64,000 nucleotides of DNA from positions 1 through 64,000 of the forward strand of contig JAHBXT010000006.1 of assembly GCA_019636385.1 (NCBI GenBank), written 5' to 3'. Numbering within the stretch: position 1 is the first letter of the stretch; each line of letters starts with the position of its first letter. This DNA comes from Pirellulaceae bacterium (GTDB lineage: Bacteria; Planctomycetota; Planctomycetia; Pirellulales; Pirellulaceae). Under the pieces are notes generated by a model. It was not told the DNA's origin. It ran no database searches and saw nothing but the letters and a program-made list of their open reading frames with translations. Both the position numbers and the translations under genes were made by a program. Below are positions 7,894 through 16,742 of the stretch, piece after piece.

Positions 7894-10422
7894 TCACACA
7901 ATCCACTGCGTTTCGGCGAACTTGAGTCCTACAAAGTCGTCGTAGCTCTCTTTTTCATTCGCAGGTCGCCACCAGTCGTGTGAATCAGTCGAGATGCCAC
8001 CGTCAGATTCATCGCTCGAATCGGTTCCGAGTGGCAGCGGTATTAGATGATTCCAGATTTCAGAATTGGCGCTGGCAGGGCGATACACCGCAACCGACTG
8101 AGGACGGGCTTTGCGAATCCATGCTCGAACTTGTTTCGGCGTCATGTCGTCCGTGTTGGCCTCGGCAACGAGCATTTGGTAAGTCACAGCATCGTATGGA
8201 ACGAGCACGCTGATCACGTTTTGCTCGATGAGCCGATAGTGCTTCGCGACATCAGGGAAATTGCCAGCTCGAATGGCTTCGTGTAATTCGCGCTCGTCCG
8301 CGTGTTCGGCCGTGTCGCGACCATGTTGAGCATATAAGAGTTCGTAGTACTTTCGAAGCAACTCGGGCGAATTGATGATTTCGGGAAGCGTCTCGCCGGG
8401 CGCAAGTTGAAAAAGTAGCATGTTTAGAAAACTCTCGGTCGCCGCAACTGCCGCACTGTAGCCCGGCGGATAGAGATTTCGTTCGCGACCGTCATTTTTT
8501 AAGTCTAGAGGTTTGAAGACAGTGACGATCCCCGTTTCACGCAAGCCGCTGCGGTTACAGCGACCGGCGGCTTGGGCGATAGCTTCCAGCGGAGCGAGTG
8601 CGCGATAGACGCAAGGAAAGTCGATGTCGACACCAGCTTCAATGCATTGGGTTGCTACGAGCCGAACGGGTCGCTTGGCTTCGAGTCGTTGCTTTACATG
8701 GTCGAGTACCTTCAGGCGGTGTTCGCTGCACATATTTGTGGACAGATGCAAAGTGTCGCCGACTTTAGAACGAAGTGACTCGGCAAGCTCGATTGCGTGC
8801 CGCTTCAGGTTGACGATTGCAAGTGTTTGGCCGTGTCTGGCAAGCTCGTCAGCCAACTTTGCGAACTCAATTCTTTTATCGTGACGCCAGTCGATACTCA
8901 CTCGACTTGCGGCTGTTGCGTATAGTTCGTTCGCGTTGGTAACGAGTTCCTGAGGTTTCCAAGAAAGGTTTTTGCCGGAATACCGCTTTTCGTCGACCAG
9001 CGTTGCGAGTCGAGGTGACAAGCTTTCGAACGCAGGTTGAGTTGCTGTGGCAAATACTACTGAAGTGCGGAACGGCGATTCGCTTCCTGCCATTCGATTG
9101 AGTGTTCCGAGCGTTGCAACGACCAACTTTGGTGGCAGCGTTTGGACTTCGTCAAACAAGATGACGCTTCCCGCGAGACGGTGAAGCTTGCGGCATCGCG
9201 ATGGTTTGTGGGCAAACAGCGATTCAAGCAACTGAACACTGGTTGTCAATACAATCGGTGCGTCCCAATTCTCCGACAGCAGCTGCCTTCGTCGCCGAAT
9301 TGGATGTATGTCGTCCTGCGTAAAATCGGAACACTCGTCCGCAAAAAGTTTTTCGGTAGCGCCATCAGCCAGCGAGTGGCATTCCAGGACGAAATCATCG
9401 CCGAACTGGTCGCGACTGAAGATTTGCCGATAAACTCGCGCGGTTTGATCGACGATGTTGAGAAATGGCATCACCAATACAATTCGACGCAGCCCGTGCA
9501 TTCTCGCATGCTCAAGAGCGAAACCGAGCATGGCTAATGTCTTGCCCGCACCCGTTGGTGCCGAAAGCGTAAACAGGCCAGTCGAAAGCGAAGCGCCTTG
9601 AGAACGGCAACTTTGCAGCAAGTTCTGCCGGAGCGAAATAAACTTTGACGCCTCGAAATTCTGCTTTTGAAATTCGCTTGCTAGGTTCAACTGCGCGACG
9701 TATCGATCAAATGCATCAAACGCAGCGTTCACGTCTAGAATCTGTCCAACGGGTCTTGGTCTTCGCGGGAAGCTTTTGTCACCTGAAAAGTGGGCCTCTG
9801 TCTCTAAGAAATCCGAATCGACCAATGTCGAAAACAACATCCGAGTATCAAGCATATCGCCAACGTAATCGTGCCTGTTCACAAAACCCGAATTAAACTT
9901 CGGCAATTCAAAGCCATCAGCTCGAAACGCATCCAACACCGCCTTGCCATCCACCGTCGTAAAGCGATCTGGATTCTCCGACATCTGCTGACTAACTCGT
10001 TTGATAAAGTCTCCATGCGACTCGCAAAGGCCAAGCCCCACATGATGCCCCTCGATGCACAATGCAGGAAGTTCCCCAAACCTCTTCCCTAACTTGGCCG
10101 CTAACATCGCACCGATCGCCCAGTGATCCCGCCCTTTTTCCCTTGGATCAAACAACCTGCGCTGAAATTGCGGTGAATATTTTCCCAAGTCATGCAGGAT
10201 GGCAGTTGCTCTGGCTTGGTCGACACAACCAAATAAAGCCCCAAATTGTGCTGCTTTCGCAGCTACTTCGTTAGTGTGATCGCGCAATAACTCCGGCACC
10301 GCATCTTTCCGAACTCCGTTGTGACTGTGGCCGAACCAAATATTCGGGCGCATTGACTTCTGAGTTGCTGAGTGACTGCTGGATGCAGCAGCCGCTTGTT
10401 CATCCGTAGTCATGTCAGGCAT
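7894..10422 (-). CDS. cas3: Cas3 nuclease-helicase (HD fused to SF2 helicase)
   Basis: 842 residues with both modules on one chain. HD nuclease: His49 in RDHTNE, HD at 77-78 (ILHDLGK), DHW at 99-101 and HH at 126-127. Helicase: Walker A PTGAGKT at 289-295, DEVQ box at 424-427, FATAT motif III, and QAAGRCNRSG motif VI. Cas3 is recruited to the R-loop made by Cascade and degrades target DNA. It is the promoter-proximal gene of the operon; cas5c follows after 35 bases. A second ATG three codons in is an alternative start. All catalytic motifs look intact. Confidence 0.97.
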   Translation of the reverse strand: MPDMTTDEQAAAASSSHSATQKSMRPNIWFGHSHNGVRKDAVPELLRDHTNEVAAKAAQFGALFGCVDQARATAILHDLGKYSPQFQRRLFDPREKGRDHWAIGAMLAAKLGKRFGELPALCIEGHHVGLGLCESHGDFIKRVSQQMSENPDRFTTVDGKAVLDAFRADGFELPKFNSGFVNRHDYVGDMLDTRMLFSTLVDSDFLETEAHFSGDKSFPRRPRPVGQILDVNAAFDAFDRYVAQLNLASEFQKQNFEASKFISLRQNLLQSCRSQGASLSTGLFTLSAPTGAGKTLAMLGFALEHARMHGLRRIVLVMPFLNIVDQTARVYRQIFSRDQFGDDFVLECHSLADGATEKLFADECSDFTQDDIHPIRRRRQLLSENWDAPIVLTTSVQLLESLFAHKPSRCRKLHRLAGSVILFDEVQTLPPKLVVATLGTLNRMAGSESPFRTSVVFATATQPAFESLSPRLATLVDEKRYSGKNLSWKPQELVTNANELYATAASRVSIDWRHDKRIEFAKLADELARHGQTLAIVNLKRHAIELAESLRSKVGDTLHLSTNMCSEHRLKVLDHVKQRLEAKRPVRLVATQCIEAGVDIDFPCVYRALAPLEAIAQAAGRCNRSGLRETGIVTVFKPLDLKNDGRERNLYPPGYSAAVAATESFLNMLLFQLAPGETLPEIINSPELLRKYYELLYAQHGRDTAEHADERELHEAIRAGNFPDVAKHYRLIEQNVISVLVPYDAVTYQMLVAEANTDDMTPKQVRAWIRKARPQSVAVYRPASANSEIWNHLIPLPLGTDSSDESDGGISTDSHDWWRPANEKESYDDFVGLKFAETQWIV

Positions 10423-10722
10423 CCCGTGTCAGTTAGGCTTTGTGCAGCGGTACCAGTCCGCTTTCAAATCCACTCTTGGTTCATGTGCTAGCGTAAACGC
10501 GACAATAAGAATTCAATGGTAACTAATCGCCAGTCGTGACACTTTTGGTCACAAACTACGTGAAACCAAGAATCAGTACAAATCATCCCAGCGGCGGCCT
10601 GAGGGTTGCTGAATCAGACCATGACCGCCTCGTCTAGCCACTCGTCAATTGTAACATGAGAGTTGCTTGTAGGGTCAATGCGCATCCCGCTCGCACAAGC
10701 CACACACGATTTCGCCATCGCG
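10423..10722. promoter_or_regulatory. Upstream region of the cas operon
   Basis: 300 bases without a gene between cas3 and the IS630 end. The leftward cas promoter should lie here. I see a small inverted repeat, GTGAC-ACTTTTG-GTCAC, near 10535, which could be an operator, and weak -35/-10-like sequences on the minus strand near 10490-10520. No regulator gene is adjacent. Promoter placement is inference. Confidence 0.4.
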
Positions 10723-11760
10723 AGAGCGGTTCTAAGGTTGATGTGTCCCGAAATTCTTTAGTTTAGAGCCGGCGTGTAGCATATATCGCAGGCGTTCCCC
10801 AGCGGGAAATCGATCGATGAGCCGAACGACTGTTTTCCAAAGTTCAAGTACGGTTCGTGCCGCCTGCGAACGAAGCAAGCTTTTGAATTTGCTGAACAGA
10901 TTCTCGATCGGATTGAGATCGGGTGAATATGGAGATACATAACGAACTTGAGCACCTACGACTTCAATAGCTTCCTGAACGCCCGCTATCTTGTGAGCCG
11001 ATAGGTTGTCCATAACGATAATGTCCTTGGGGCGAAGCACTTTGATCAAGTGCTGTCGGACCCAATCCAGAAAAACGCTTCCGATGATGGGACCATCAAC
11101 GACCACTGGGGCGACTGTGCCCTCAGAACGAAATCCCATCAGCACCGTTGTCGTATGCCAATGCCCGTGCGGAACAGCATCGATCAGGCGCCGCCCGTAG
11201 AGTGCTCTACAATAAAGGCGCGACATGTTTTTCTTGACCCAAGTTTCGTCGAGAAAAACAAATCGCCAGGTGTCCATTTGAACGGTCGATCGTCGCCATG
11301 CGATTCGTTTAACTGCAAAGTCAGGCCACTTCTGCTTAGCGGCGATCAGCGACTATTTTTGTGGCGGTAGCCAAGCAATTCAATGGCGACGTTGACGGTT
11401 TGAATGCATACCTTGACCGAAAGTTTGGCAGCGATTTCTTCAAGCGTGCGATCCGGCTTCTCATCGATAATACTCTTCAGCTCCTGTTCGTGACCTTTCA
11501 GTTTGCGGATCGGGCAGTGCCTTTGAGCAATCGGCCCCATTTCGCCGGTCTCTCGATATCTGTTCAGACACTTTTTGAACCAGCTAACCGAAACGCCAAA
11601 AGTCTCCGCCACCTCGGCAGTTTCCCTCCCGGATTCGTGTGCCGTGATCACTCAATTCTCAAATCCATTGAATATGCTCGCATTGGATCTCATCCTTAGA
11701 TGAACGCATAATAAATATAGAACCCTCCTCAAGAGCTACATCAATTCTAGAACCGCTCTA
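10723..11760 (-). mobile_element. Degenerate IS630-family insertion sequence
   Basis: About 1.04 kb bounded by near-identical inverted ends: AGAGCGGTTCTAAGGTTGAT from 10723 rightwards, and AGAGCGGTTCTAGAATTGAT read leftwards from 11760. IS630 elements of this size insert at TA; a TA is present at the right boundary (11760-11761) but not cleanly at the left, so the target duplication has decayed or my boundary is off by a base or two. The single transposase gene inside is broken, so the copy cannot move by itself. Confidence 0.8.
10732..11683 (-). pseudogene. IS630-family transposase, broken by two frameshifts
   Basis: Reconstructed as MRAYSMDLRI (ATG at 11683), then a helix-turn-helix region (EVAETFGVSVSWFKKCLNRY), then the DDE domain with FLDETW, VMDNLSAHK and SPDLNPIENLFSKFK. 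Near 11655 one base is missing between DLRI and RVITAHE. Near 11347 two extra bases separate YRHKNS from LIAAKQKWPDF; in the needed frame a TAG lies just before that point, so programmed frameshifting at the short A run would not simply rescue it. The pieces 11346-11651 and 10732-11277 remain open. Non-functional by this reading. Confidence 0.8.
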
Positions 11761-11902
11761 AAGTCCATCCCTTCAAGCCGGGGATAAATTCAAAATCGAT
11801 GGTGCCCCATTGGTCGGCGCGGTTTTGCCAGATTTGAACGCTGCCGCCTTGAAGTTCATCACGGCTGACCTGATCGCTCGTGAATGCCCGTGCGAACCGA
11901 TT
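11748..11902 (-). pseudogene. Tail of an unidentified gene truncated by IS630
   Basis: On the minus strand one frame stays open for about 50 codons and reads like a real protein end: RFARAFTSDQVSRDEL, then GGSVQIWQNRADQWG and FEFIPGLKGW. It then runs into the IS630 end, which supplies the stop. Upstream it is cut off by a stop next to the REP-like hairpin at 11910. I do not recognise the family. Being caught between two mobile elements suggests it is the leftover of a disrupted gene. Confidence 0.35.
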
Positions 11903-11909
11903 TCATTCA

Positions 11910-11923
11910 GCCCCGGTAGGGGC
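11910..11923. repeat. REP-like hairpin 3' of the RAYT gene
   Basis: GCCCCGGTAGGGGC forms a five-base-pair stem seven bases past the RAYT stop. It resembles the GTCCCGGAGGGAC and GCCCCGGAGGGGGC units at 12429, 13521 and 13567, so it probably belongs to the same REP family mobilised by this transposase. Confidence 0.5.
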
Positions 11924-11929
11924 GGCTGT

Positions 11930-12382
11930 TCATTCCCACAAGTATCGCTCGTCGTAGTCGATTCCGTGCCGCCGCAGAAATTCGACAAACTCCTCCTGGA
12001 ATGTCCGTTGTCGATGGTGTTCGGCCTGATGTGCGATGTAACTCTTGACCGAGTCGGTGCTCGAATAGCTCACAGTGAACGCAGCGTAACCCGCTTGCCA
12101 TGCGAACGATTTCAACTCCGGGAAAGTCTGATGAATCCAACCTGAAGAATTTGATTTGATGTCCCGCACGGAATCCGCCACGGACTGTGTCTTGCCGATG
12201 TCCGCGAGCAGATGCACATGGTTTGGCATTCCACCAGCCACCAACAATTTGCCGCCGTCGTTTCGCAGAATCCCGCCGATGTACTGAAACATTCGTTGAC
12301 ACACTTCGTCGCCCAAGATTGGCTGGCGATGCTTGGTGCTCCAGATCAAGTGAAACCGGAGGCAGGTGTAGGACGATGGCAT
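11930..12382 (-). CDS. REP-associated tyrosine transposase (RAYT, IS200-like Y1 family)
   Basis: 150 residues of the Y1_Tnp fold. The HUH metal-binding motif is in GMPNHVHLL, and the likely nucleophile Tyr is in SVKSYIAHQAEHH near residue 117. The N-terminus YTCLRFHLIWSTKHRQPIL is the usual first strand of planctomycete RAYTs. Such proteins cut and join single-stranded DNA at REP hairpins, and REP-like hairpins do flank the gene at 11910 and 12429-12500. The frame is intact, so it may be active. It sits among IS630 and cas remnants. Confidence 0.85.
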   Translation of the reverse strand: MPSSYTCLRFHLIWSTKHRQPILGDEVCQRMFQYIGGILRNDGGKLLVAGGMPNHVHLLADIGKTQSVADSVRDIKSNSSGWIHQTFPELKSFAWQAGYAAFTVSYSSTDSVKSYIAHQAEHHRQRTFQEEFVEFLRRHGIDYDERYLWE

Positions 12383-12428
12383 GATTGGATCGTTATATAG
12401 ATCGTTTTGGATTAGAGGGAATATTTCC

Positions 12429-12500
12429 GTCCCGGAGGGACCGACGTAGGTAGCCAGAGGCGTCAGCCTCTGTTTGCTTCTTCAGGGGCTCACGCCCCTG
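12429..12500. repeat. Cluster of three REP-like hairpins upstream of the RAYT gene
   Basis: Three short perfect palindromes in 72 bases: GTCCC-GGA-GGGAC (12429-12441), CAGAGGC-GTCA-GCCTCTG (12455-12472) and CAGGGGC-TCAC-GCCCCTG (12483-12500), the last followed by GCTATCGACG. The third recurs as CAGAGGCTCACGCCTCAGG at 13648-13666, also followed by GCTATC. This is the arrangement expected of REP/BIME elements tied to a RAYT. Confidence 0.7.
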
Positions 12501-12570
12501 GCTATCGACGATCGCCACACCGTGGCCAACTGACTGACTCCCGCCGCTCCGTGGCCAACCGCTCGTGTCC

Positions 12571-13453
12571 TCACACCTCCGAAGATGCACTTACGTTTTC
12601 CGCCATCAGGTCACGGATCAGCACCACCTTCGTCTTGAGGTCTGTCGACAACTCCGTTGGCACGTCGTAATCATCCCACGACTTGGATGCGGACTCCGGA
12701 TCAGACTTCTTCTTTGGCGTCAGTGCAGCGATCAACGTAAAGTCTGAACACGAGCCGAGCACATTCTTGTGCTCGATGTACCAAGCATGTCGCACTTCAG
12801 CGATCGGCCGAGCGTGTGACCGAGTGTGAGGATGCGCGAACGGAATGACGGCCAACATCAAGTCGATGTCTGGCTTCGTGCATCCCGACTTTCGAGCCGC
12901 GCTCGGATTCACAAAGAAAGGCATGACGTACACGCCATGCGGCACGAAACGATATCCCATCGGAGCCATACCACGATCTTTGGCCACTTGAACACCGGAC
13001 TTGCTGGTATTTGTGTGACGGCTGATATCGATGGGGGCCGACGGACACTCCCAATCCGAACTGCACCGCCCCCGTCTTAATGGTGTCCCCGACACCCTCT
13101 TCGAGAAATGTGTCCCCGAAAACTCGACCGTCCCAGTATTTGTCTTGGAACGTCCCAGCCAGAAGCTCTTTGTTAATGTCCGCCCTGACTCGGCCACGAC
13201 TTTCGAGAATGGCAAAGTTCTCAGGATTTTGGCTCTTGGCAACCTGCTTCCAAACGTCGCCTTCTTTGTCTGCAATCAAATCGCGCAATTTGCGCTTAAA
13301 CGACACTGGCGACATTTCACTTTTTCCGTCAGGGCGTTGGCGAGGACCATTCTCACGATCTGGGGCGCCATTGGGATTGGAGTTGATGACTTCGATAACA
13401 AGCAAACCTGTTGCTCGAACGATGGAACCGTTGGCGGGTGAAATTGCAGTCAT
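12571..13453 (-). pseudogene. Second Cas7-family protein (Csd2/Csh2-like), one frameshift
   Basis: Two overlapping minus frames join into one Cas7-family protein of about 294 residues. The N-terminal part starts MTAISPANG and has LLVIEVINSNPNGAPDREN and SFKRKLRD, the strand-loop-helix of the Csd2/Csh2 family. The C-terminal part continues IDISRHTNTS, MGYRFVPHGVYVMPFFVNP and ends DLMAENVSASSEV. The join is at a run of five G on the plus strand (13033-13037); removing one base restores VGP-IDISRH. It is clearly divergent from the intact Cas7 at 4249. It could be a recent pseudogene or, less likely, a sequencing error. Confidence 0.75.
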
Positions 13454-13520
13454 GCGGCTCTCCAGCTAGTGGATATAGAAATTGGGTCAATCAACGCCTC
13501 TGTCCTGAAATCAGTTTTGA

Positions 13521-13676
13521 GTCCCGGAGGGACGAATTTTGGTGTTGGTTGTCGTAAGCTGAGTCAGCCCCGGAGGGGGCGAATGTCGCTGATCAAAATG
13601 ATGACGCCCGCCCCTACCCGGGCTGCTTCGTGATTGGTTCCTGCTACCAGAGGCTCACGCCTCAGGCTATCAACGC
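13521..13676. repeat. REP-like hairpin cluster between the cas7 and cas8 remnants
   Basis: The 275 bases from 13454 to 13728 hold no gene. They contain GTCCC-GGA-GGGAC (13521-13533), GCCCCGGAGGGGGC (13567-13580) and CAGAGGCTCACGCCTCAGGCTATC (from 13648) in order, the same units as at 12429-12500. Repeat insertion between what were probably adjacent cas genes fits decay of that operon. Confidence 0.6.
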
Positions 13677-13728
13677 TGGCCGCTCCGCAGCGATCAGGTC
13701 CGCTACCCTCTGGCCAAAAGCTCGCGCG

Positions 13729-14250
13729 TCAAGCACTCGCAGCCGTTGGTTCAGCGATCGTGTCGGAATCCGCCCGCGCGCCGGCTTCTTCAGCCTTCTC
13801 GGAGCGCGAGAGATAACCGAGCAGCAATTCCGCTTTGTCGGAATCGCTGCAGCTCGTTGGCAGAGGACCTTCGTTGATGGCGGCGGTCAGGCGGTCCGAC
13901 ACACGGCCAAATTCCCCAAGCAGCCATTTCGCCAACCGAACTTCATCGCCTCCTTGCACCGTCTGAGCCCAGGCGTGGTTATGGTTTGATCCTTTGCCAG
14001 ATGAGGGCGATCGCTCGCTGGGGTGAATCCATCGCCGTCGTGACCAGGGCATTGCCGACCAGTTGCGGCAGTGCTTGGCCCTTTCGCGCCTCGAGGCAGT
14101 ATTGAACGTGCAATTGATCGGTCAAGCTGAGCAGCCGACCGACAAGAAACGGTGGGCCTTTCATATGCTCTCCTTTCGTGCGGCCAAGCTTGGCCAAGAG
14201 CAAACCGAATATTCTGGACAATAGCACTCCAAGAAGACGGGCGATTATGC
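13729..14250 (-). pseudogene. C-terminal remnant of a second Cas8, with Cas11-like segment
   Basis: On the minus strand a frame opening just after a stop near 14252 reads ARLLGVLLSRIFGLLLAKLG, then MKGPPFLVGRLLSLTDQL, CLEARKGQALPQLVGNAL and ALIWQRIKP, where a TAA ends it near 13980. One added base continues it as NHAWAQTVQGGDEVRLAKWL, LLLGYLSRSEKAEE to 13729. The order of motifs (P-x-L-x-GRL, then GNAL, then LLLGYLSRS) parallels the small-subunit end of Cas8c here (PAYLSGR, YYQQK). The internal ATG at 14164 has AAGGAG six bases upstream. The body of Cas8 is missing; PP2C begins right after. Family assignment is by pattern. Confidence 0.55.
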
Positions 14251-14259
14251 TTCAGCATC

Positions 14260-15582
14260 TTACGGGTGTGACTGGTCACCTTCGTGTTCGCCAATCTGTT
14301 CGATGCGTTGTCGGCGGACTTGGTGCATGAGATGGATGAGCAGGCGCGATTGAGTGCGAATGGCGTCAGCGTAGTTCTTGGAGTCTGCCAGTTCACATGC
14401 GTGAGCGAATTGTTGGTCTACCGGTGCCCAGTCGATGTCCCAGTCGTGTTCTTCGCTGGCTTCGCGAAGCGGCTTCATGGTTTCGGCCAGATTCTCGAAC
14501 AATTCGCGTGTAGGTTTGGCTTGGAATTGGCGGTGCGGTCCAGCTCCGTAACGGTTGGGCGCAGGCTGTTGGCGGCGATTGCTCAGGTAATACTGAGTGA
14601 TGCCGGTTACCAGCGCTATCAGGCCTAAGATCGAAGTGATCACGGCCAACGGATATTGTTGGATGGCGGCTAGGCCTAGCGCGGCCAATAAGCAGATTCC
14701 GGCTACCAGCCCCAGGGCCCTGGAAAAGGGCTTGTCGGATTCGCCGCGACTGAGAGCCAGGCTGTCACCGCCAACAGTGGCAATCTGTTGCGAGACAACC
14801 TCGACGACGATGGCTGTAATATTGTCCGGGCCACCGCGTAGATTGGAGAGGTCAATAAATAGCTGGGCCGCTTCATCCGGTGGCAGCAGCAACATCAGCG
14901 CGGCGATTTCGTCGTCGTCGATCTGGCCGCTCAGCCCGTCTGAACACAGCAAGAAGCGATCTCCAGGCCGAATGGGAAATGGGCCTTCCAGATCGACGTG
15001 TACGGTCGGATTGGGGCCAAGCGATCGCGTAATGACGTTCTTGGGAATGACTCCACTACGAATCGCCTCTTCGCTGACCCGTCCGGTGGCTTGCATTTCC
15101 CAAACCAGCGAGTGGTCAAACGTGAGTTGATACAGTCGATCGCCATTGAGCATATAGACACGGCTGTCGCCGACATGGCCAACCACAGCCCCTTCAGGCA
15201 GCAGAGTTAGCGCGCAACAGGTCGTGCCCATGCTGCGGAATTCAAAATTCAAATGTCCGCGCCGAAAAATCTCAGCGTTGGTCTCGGTGATGGCGCGATG
15301 CAGCGCCTCGACACTGGGCAGATCGCGATACTTGGAATAATTCAGCGGAATCAGGTCAACGGCTAATTTGCTGGCTAGCTCGCCAGCAGCATGAGCTCCC
15401 ATGCCGTCAGCCACCAAGAATAGATGGCCTTGTCGCTGCCAGACGACGGCTGATTCGGCCAACAGAACTTTCATCGAGTCCTGGTTGATCGCGCGTCTCA
15501 TGCCGATGTCGGTCAGTGCCGTCACCTGCACAGAGTCTTTCCATGGCGAGGGCTGTTCAGGATTGATGGCAAACTGAGACAA
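14260..15582 (-). CDS. PP2C-family Ser/Thr phosphatase with C-terminal membrane segment
   Basis: 440 residues. Residues about 15-265 are a PP2C (PPM) phosphatase domain: ADGMGAHAAGE, HVGDSRVYML, LLCSDGLSGQ and GGPDNITAIVVE carry the metal-binding aspartates. After an alanine-rich linker, residues about 290-330 form two hydrophobic segments, followed by a soluble tail of about 100 residues. It should dephosphorylate Ser/Thr on proteins phosphorylated by Hanks-type kinases at the cytoplasmic face of the membrane. No kinase gene is in the window. It is divergent from the PEGA lipoprotein gene at 15923, and its 3' end abuts the Cas8 remnant. Confidence 0.93.
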   Translation of the reverse strand: MSQFAINPEQPSPWKDSVQVTALTDIGMRRAINQDSMKVLLAESAVVWQRQGHLFLVADGMGAHAAGELASKLAVDLIPLNYSKYRDLPSVEALHRAITETNAEIFRRGHLNFEFRSMGTTCCALTLLPEGAVVGHVGDSRVYMLNGDRLYQLTFDHSLVWEMQATGRVSEEAIRSGVIPKNVITRSLGPNPTVHVDLEGPFPIRPGDRFLLCSDGLSGQIDDDEIAALMLLLPPDEAAQLFIDLSNLRGGPDNITAIVVEVVSQQIATVGGDSLALSRGESDKPFSRALGLVAGICLLAALGLAAIQQYPLAVITSILGLIALVTGITQYYLSNRRQQPAPNRYGAGPHRQFQAKPTRELFENLAETMKPLREASEEHDWDIDWAPVDQQFAHACELADSKNYADAIRTQSRLLIHLMHQVRRQRIEQIGEHEGDQSHP

Positions 15583-15922
15583 GGCTGCTTATTCCCAAGG
15601 AAGTCAGTCACTGGTTAGCGTGGAAATGCCTGCTTTTCGAATACGTTAGCCGATTGCCTAGCGGATTTCTCGCATTTGGATTAGCACGTAACCGCCGTTG
15701 GGTGCCGGTAACAGAAGCGGACAGCAACCGGCACCATTGTATTGTATAACGTTTGGCAGTTACGAGCGTTGGGGCAGTCGCATTTTGCCAGCAAAAAATG
15801 GTAGCTCCGAGGCGGCTGCGAATCGAGTATTTGGTCTGGTCTCGCTGCGCCCATGGATTCTATAAGTCACTGCGGGCCAGCGTAGCCACCCAAGAACCTT
15901 GATAAGTCACCCATCACAGGCG
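15583..15922. other. Divergent intergenic region
   Basis: 340 bases between the PP2C gene and the PEGA lipoprotein gene. It should contain promoters for both directions, but I could not pick out a convincing -35/-10 pair. No RNA gene or clear repeat is visible apart from a fragment (CAGCGTAGCCACCC, near 15878) resembling the dispersed GTAGCTAC repeat. Confidence 0.4.
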
Positions 15923-16621
15923 ATGAGAAACAATATCCTACGACCGATTATTGGATTGGGACTGATCTGCCTGCTCACCGCGAGCATGCAGGGCTGTGTT
16001 CGTAAGCGGCTGACGGTACGCACGCAACCGGCGGGGGCAGCGGTGTACGTGGACAAGCAATACATTGGAACATCACCGACTGCGACGTCCCTGACCTATT
16101 ATGGGACTCGCGAGATCGAAGTGGTTCGCGACGGGTATCGAACCGAAAAGGTCTTCAGGACACTTAATCCGCCGTGGTATCAGTTGCCTCCGCTGGATTT
16201 TGTTTCTGATTCACTGTGGCCACGCGAAGTTCGTGATGAACGTGTGGTGGACATCGCCATGGTACCGCAGCAGGTGATGAGTTCTGATGAGTTGCAAAGC
16301 CGAGCGCAGGGATTGCGGTTGCAGGCCGCCCAGGGTGTAACCGCCGCACTGCCACCGCCGGCTAGTACAGGTGCGATCGGTGGCTATGGAGTACCCGCAG
16401 GCGTTCCGCAGCCGGTCGATCCGACCTACCAACCCTGGCAACCTCCAATCGTCAGCTCTCCGACCGCTCCGTTACCTCAGACGGTTCCAGCACCGTCCGC
16501 GACTCAGGGTTGGCAGCCGGGGCAACTGTTGCGCGACTTTTTTCAACCTGGTGGCGAGCCACCAACTCGGATACCCGAAGCGGGCATCTTGCAGGGTGGC
16601 GGCTATCGACCAGAGATGTAA
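15923..16621 (+). CDS. PEGA-domain lipoprotein
   Basis: 232 residues from the ATG at 15923; the frame also extends to a TTG at 15899, but the internal ATG gives a proper signal peptide. MRNNILRPIIGLGLICLL is followed by the lipobox TASMQGC, so the protein should be lipid-anchored. Residues about 28-75 are a PEGA domain (RLTVRTQPAGAAVYVDKQYIG, then TREIEVVRDGYRTEK). The C-terminal half is Pro/Gln-rich with no domain I recognise. PEGA domains occur in cell-surface proteins; the specific role is unknown. Independent transcription is likely, since both neighbours face other ways. Confidence 0.85.
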   Translation: MRNNILRPIIGLGLICLLTASMQGCVRKRLTVRTQPAGAAVYVDKQYIGTSPTATSLTYYGTREIEVVRDGYRTEKVFRTLNPPWYQLPPLDFVSDSLWPREVRDERVVDIAMVPQQVMSSDELQSRAQGLRLQAAQGVTAALPPPASTGAIGGYGVPAGVPQPVDPTYQPWQPPIVSSPTAPLPQTVPAPSATQGWQPGQLLRDFFQPGGEPPTRIPEAGILQGGGYRPEM

Positions 16622-16636
16622 TCGCAGCATCATTTC

Positions 16637-16694
16637 GTAGCTACGTTGGCCTTCGTAGCTATGTTGGCCAGAGCGGGGAGTGACGCGGTAACTA
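16637..16694. repeat. Partial copy of the dispersed GTAGCTAC repeat
   Basis: GTAGCTACGTTGGCC is followed by a second partial unit, GTAGCTATGTTGGCCAGAGCG. It resembles the repeat ends at 30090, 45732 and 20339. It lies between the convergent ends of the PEGA gene and the acyltransferase gene. Confidence 0.5.
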
Positions 16695-16742
16695 TCATCG
16701 CCCGACGGCAGAAGTCTCCCAGCCCATTCGGATTTGGGGAGG

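Noticed and set aside
11346..11380. Programmed -1 frameshifting in the IS630 transposase at the short A run
   Set aside because: After a -1 slip at the A run the next codon is TAG, so the fusion protein would not be made; an indel explains the break better.
11810..12145. 111-codon plus-strand frame across the RAYT 3' end
   Set aside because: Antisense to the intact RAYT with HUH motif; no independent support.
12571..13453. Treating the second Cas7 as two separate genes
   Set aside because: The two frames overlap and join into a single family-consistent chain at a homopolymer run, so one frameshifted gene is simpler.
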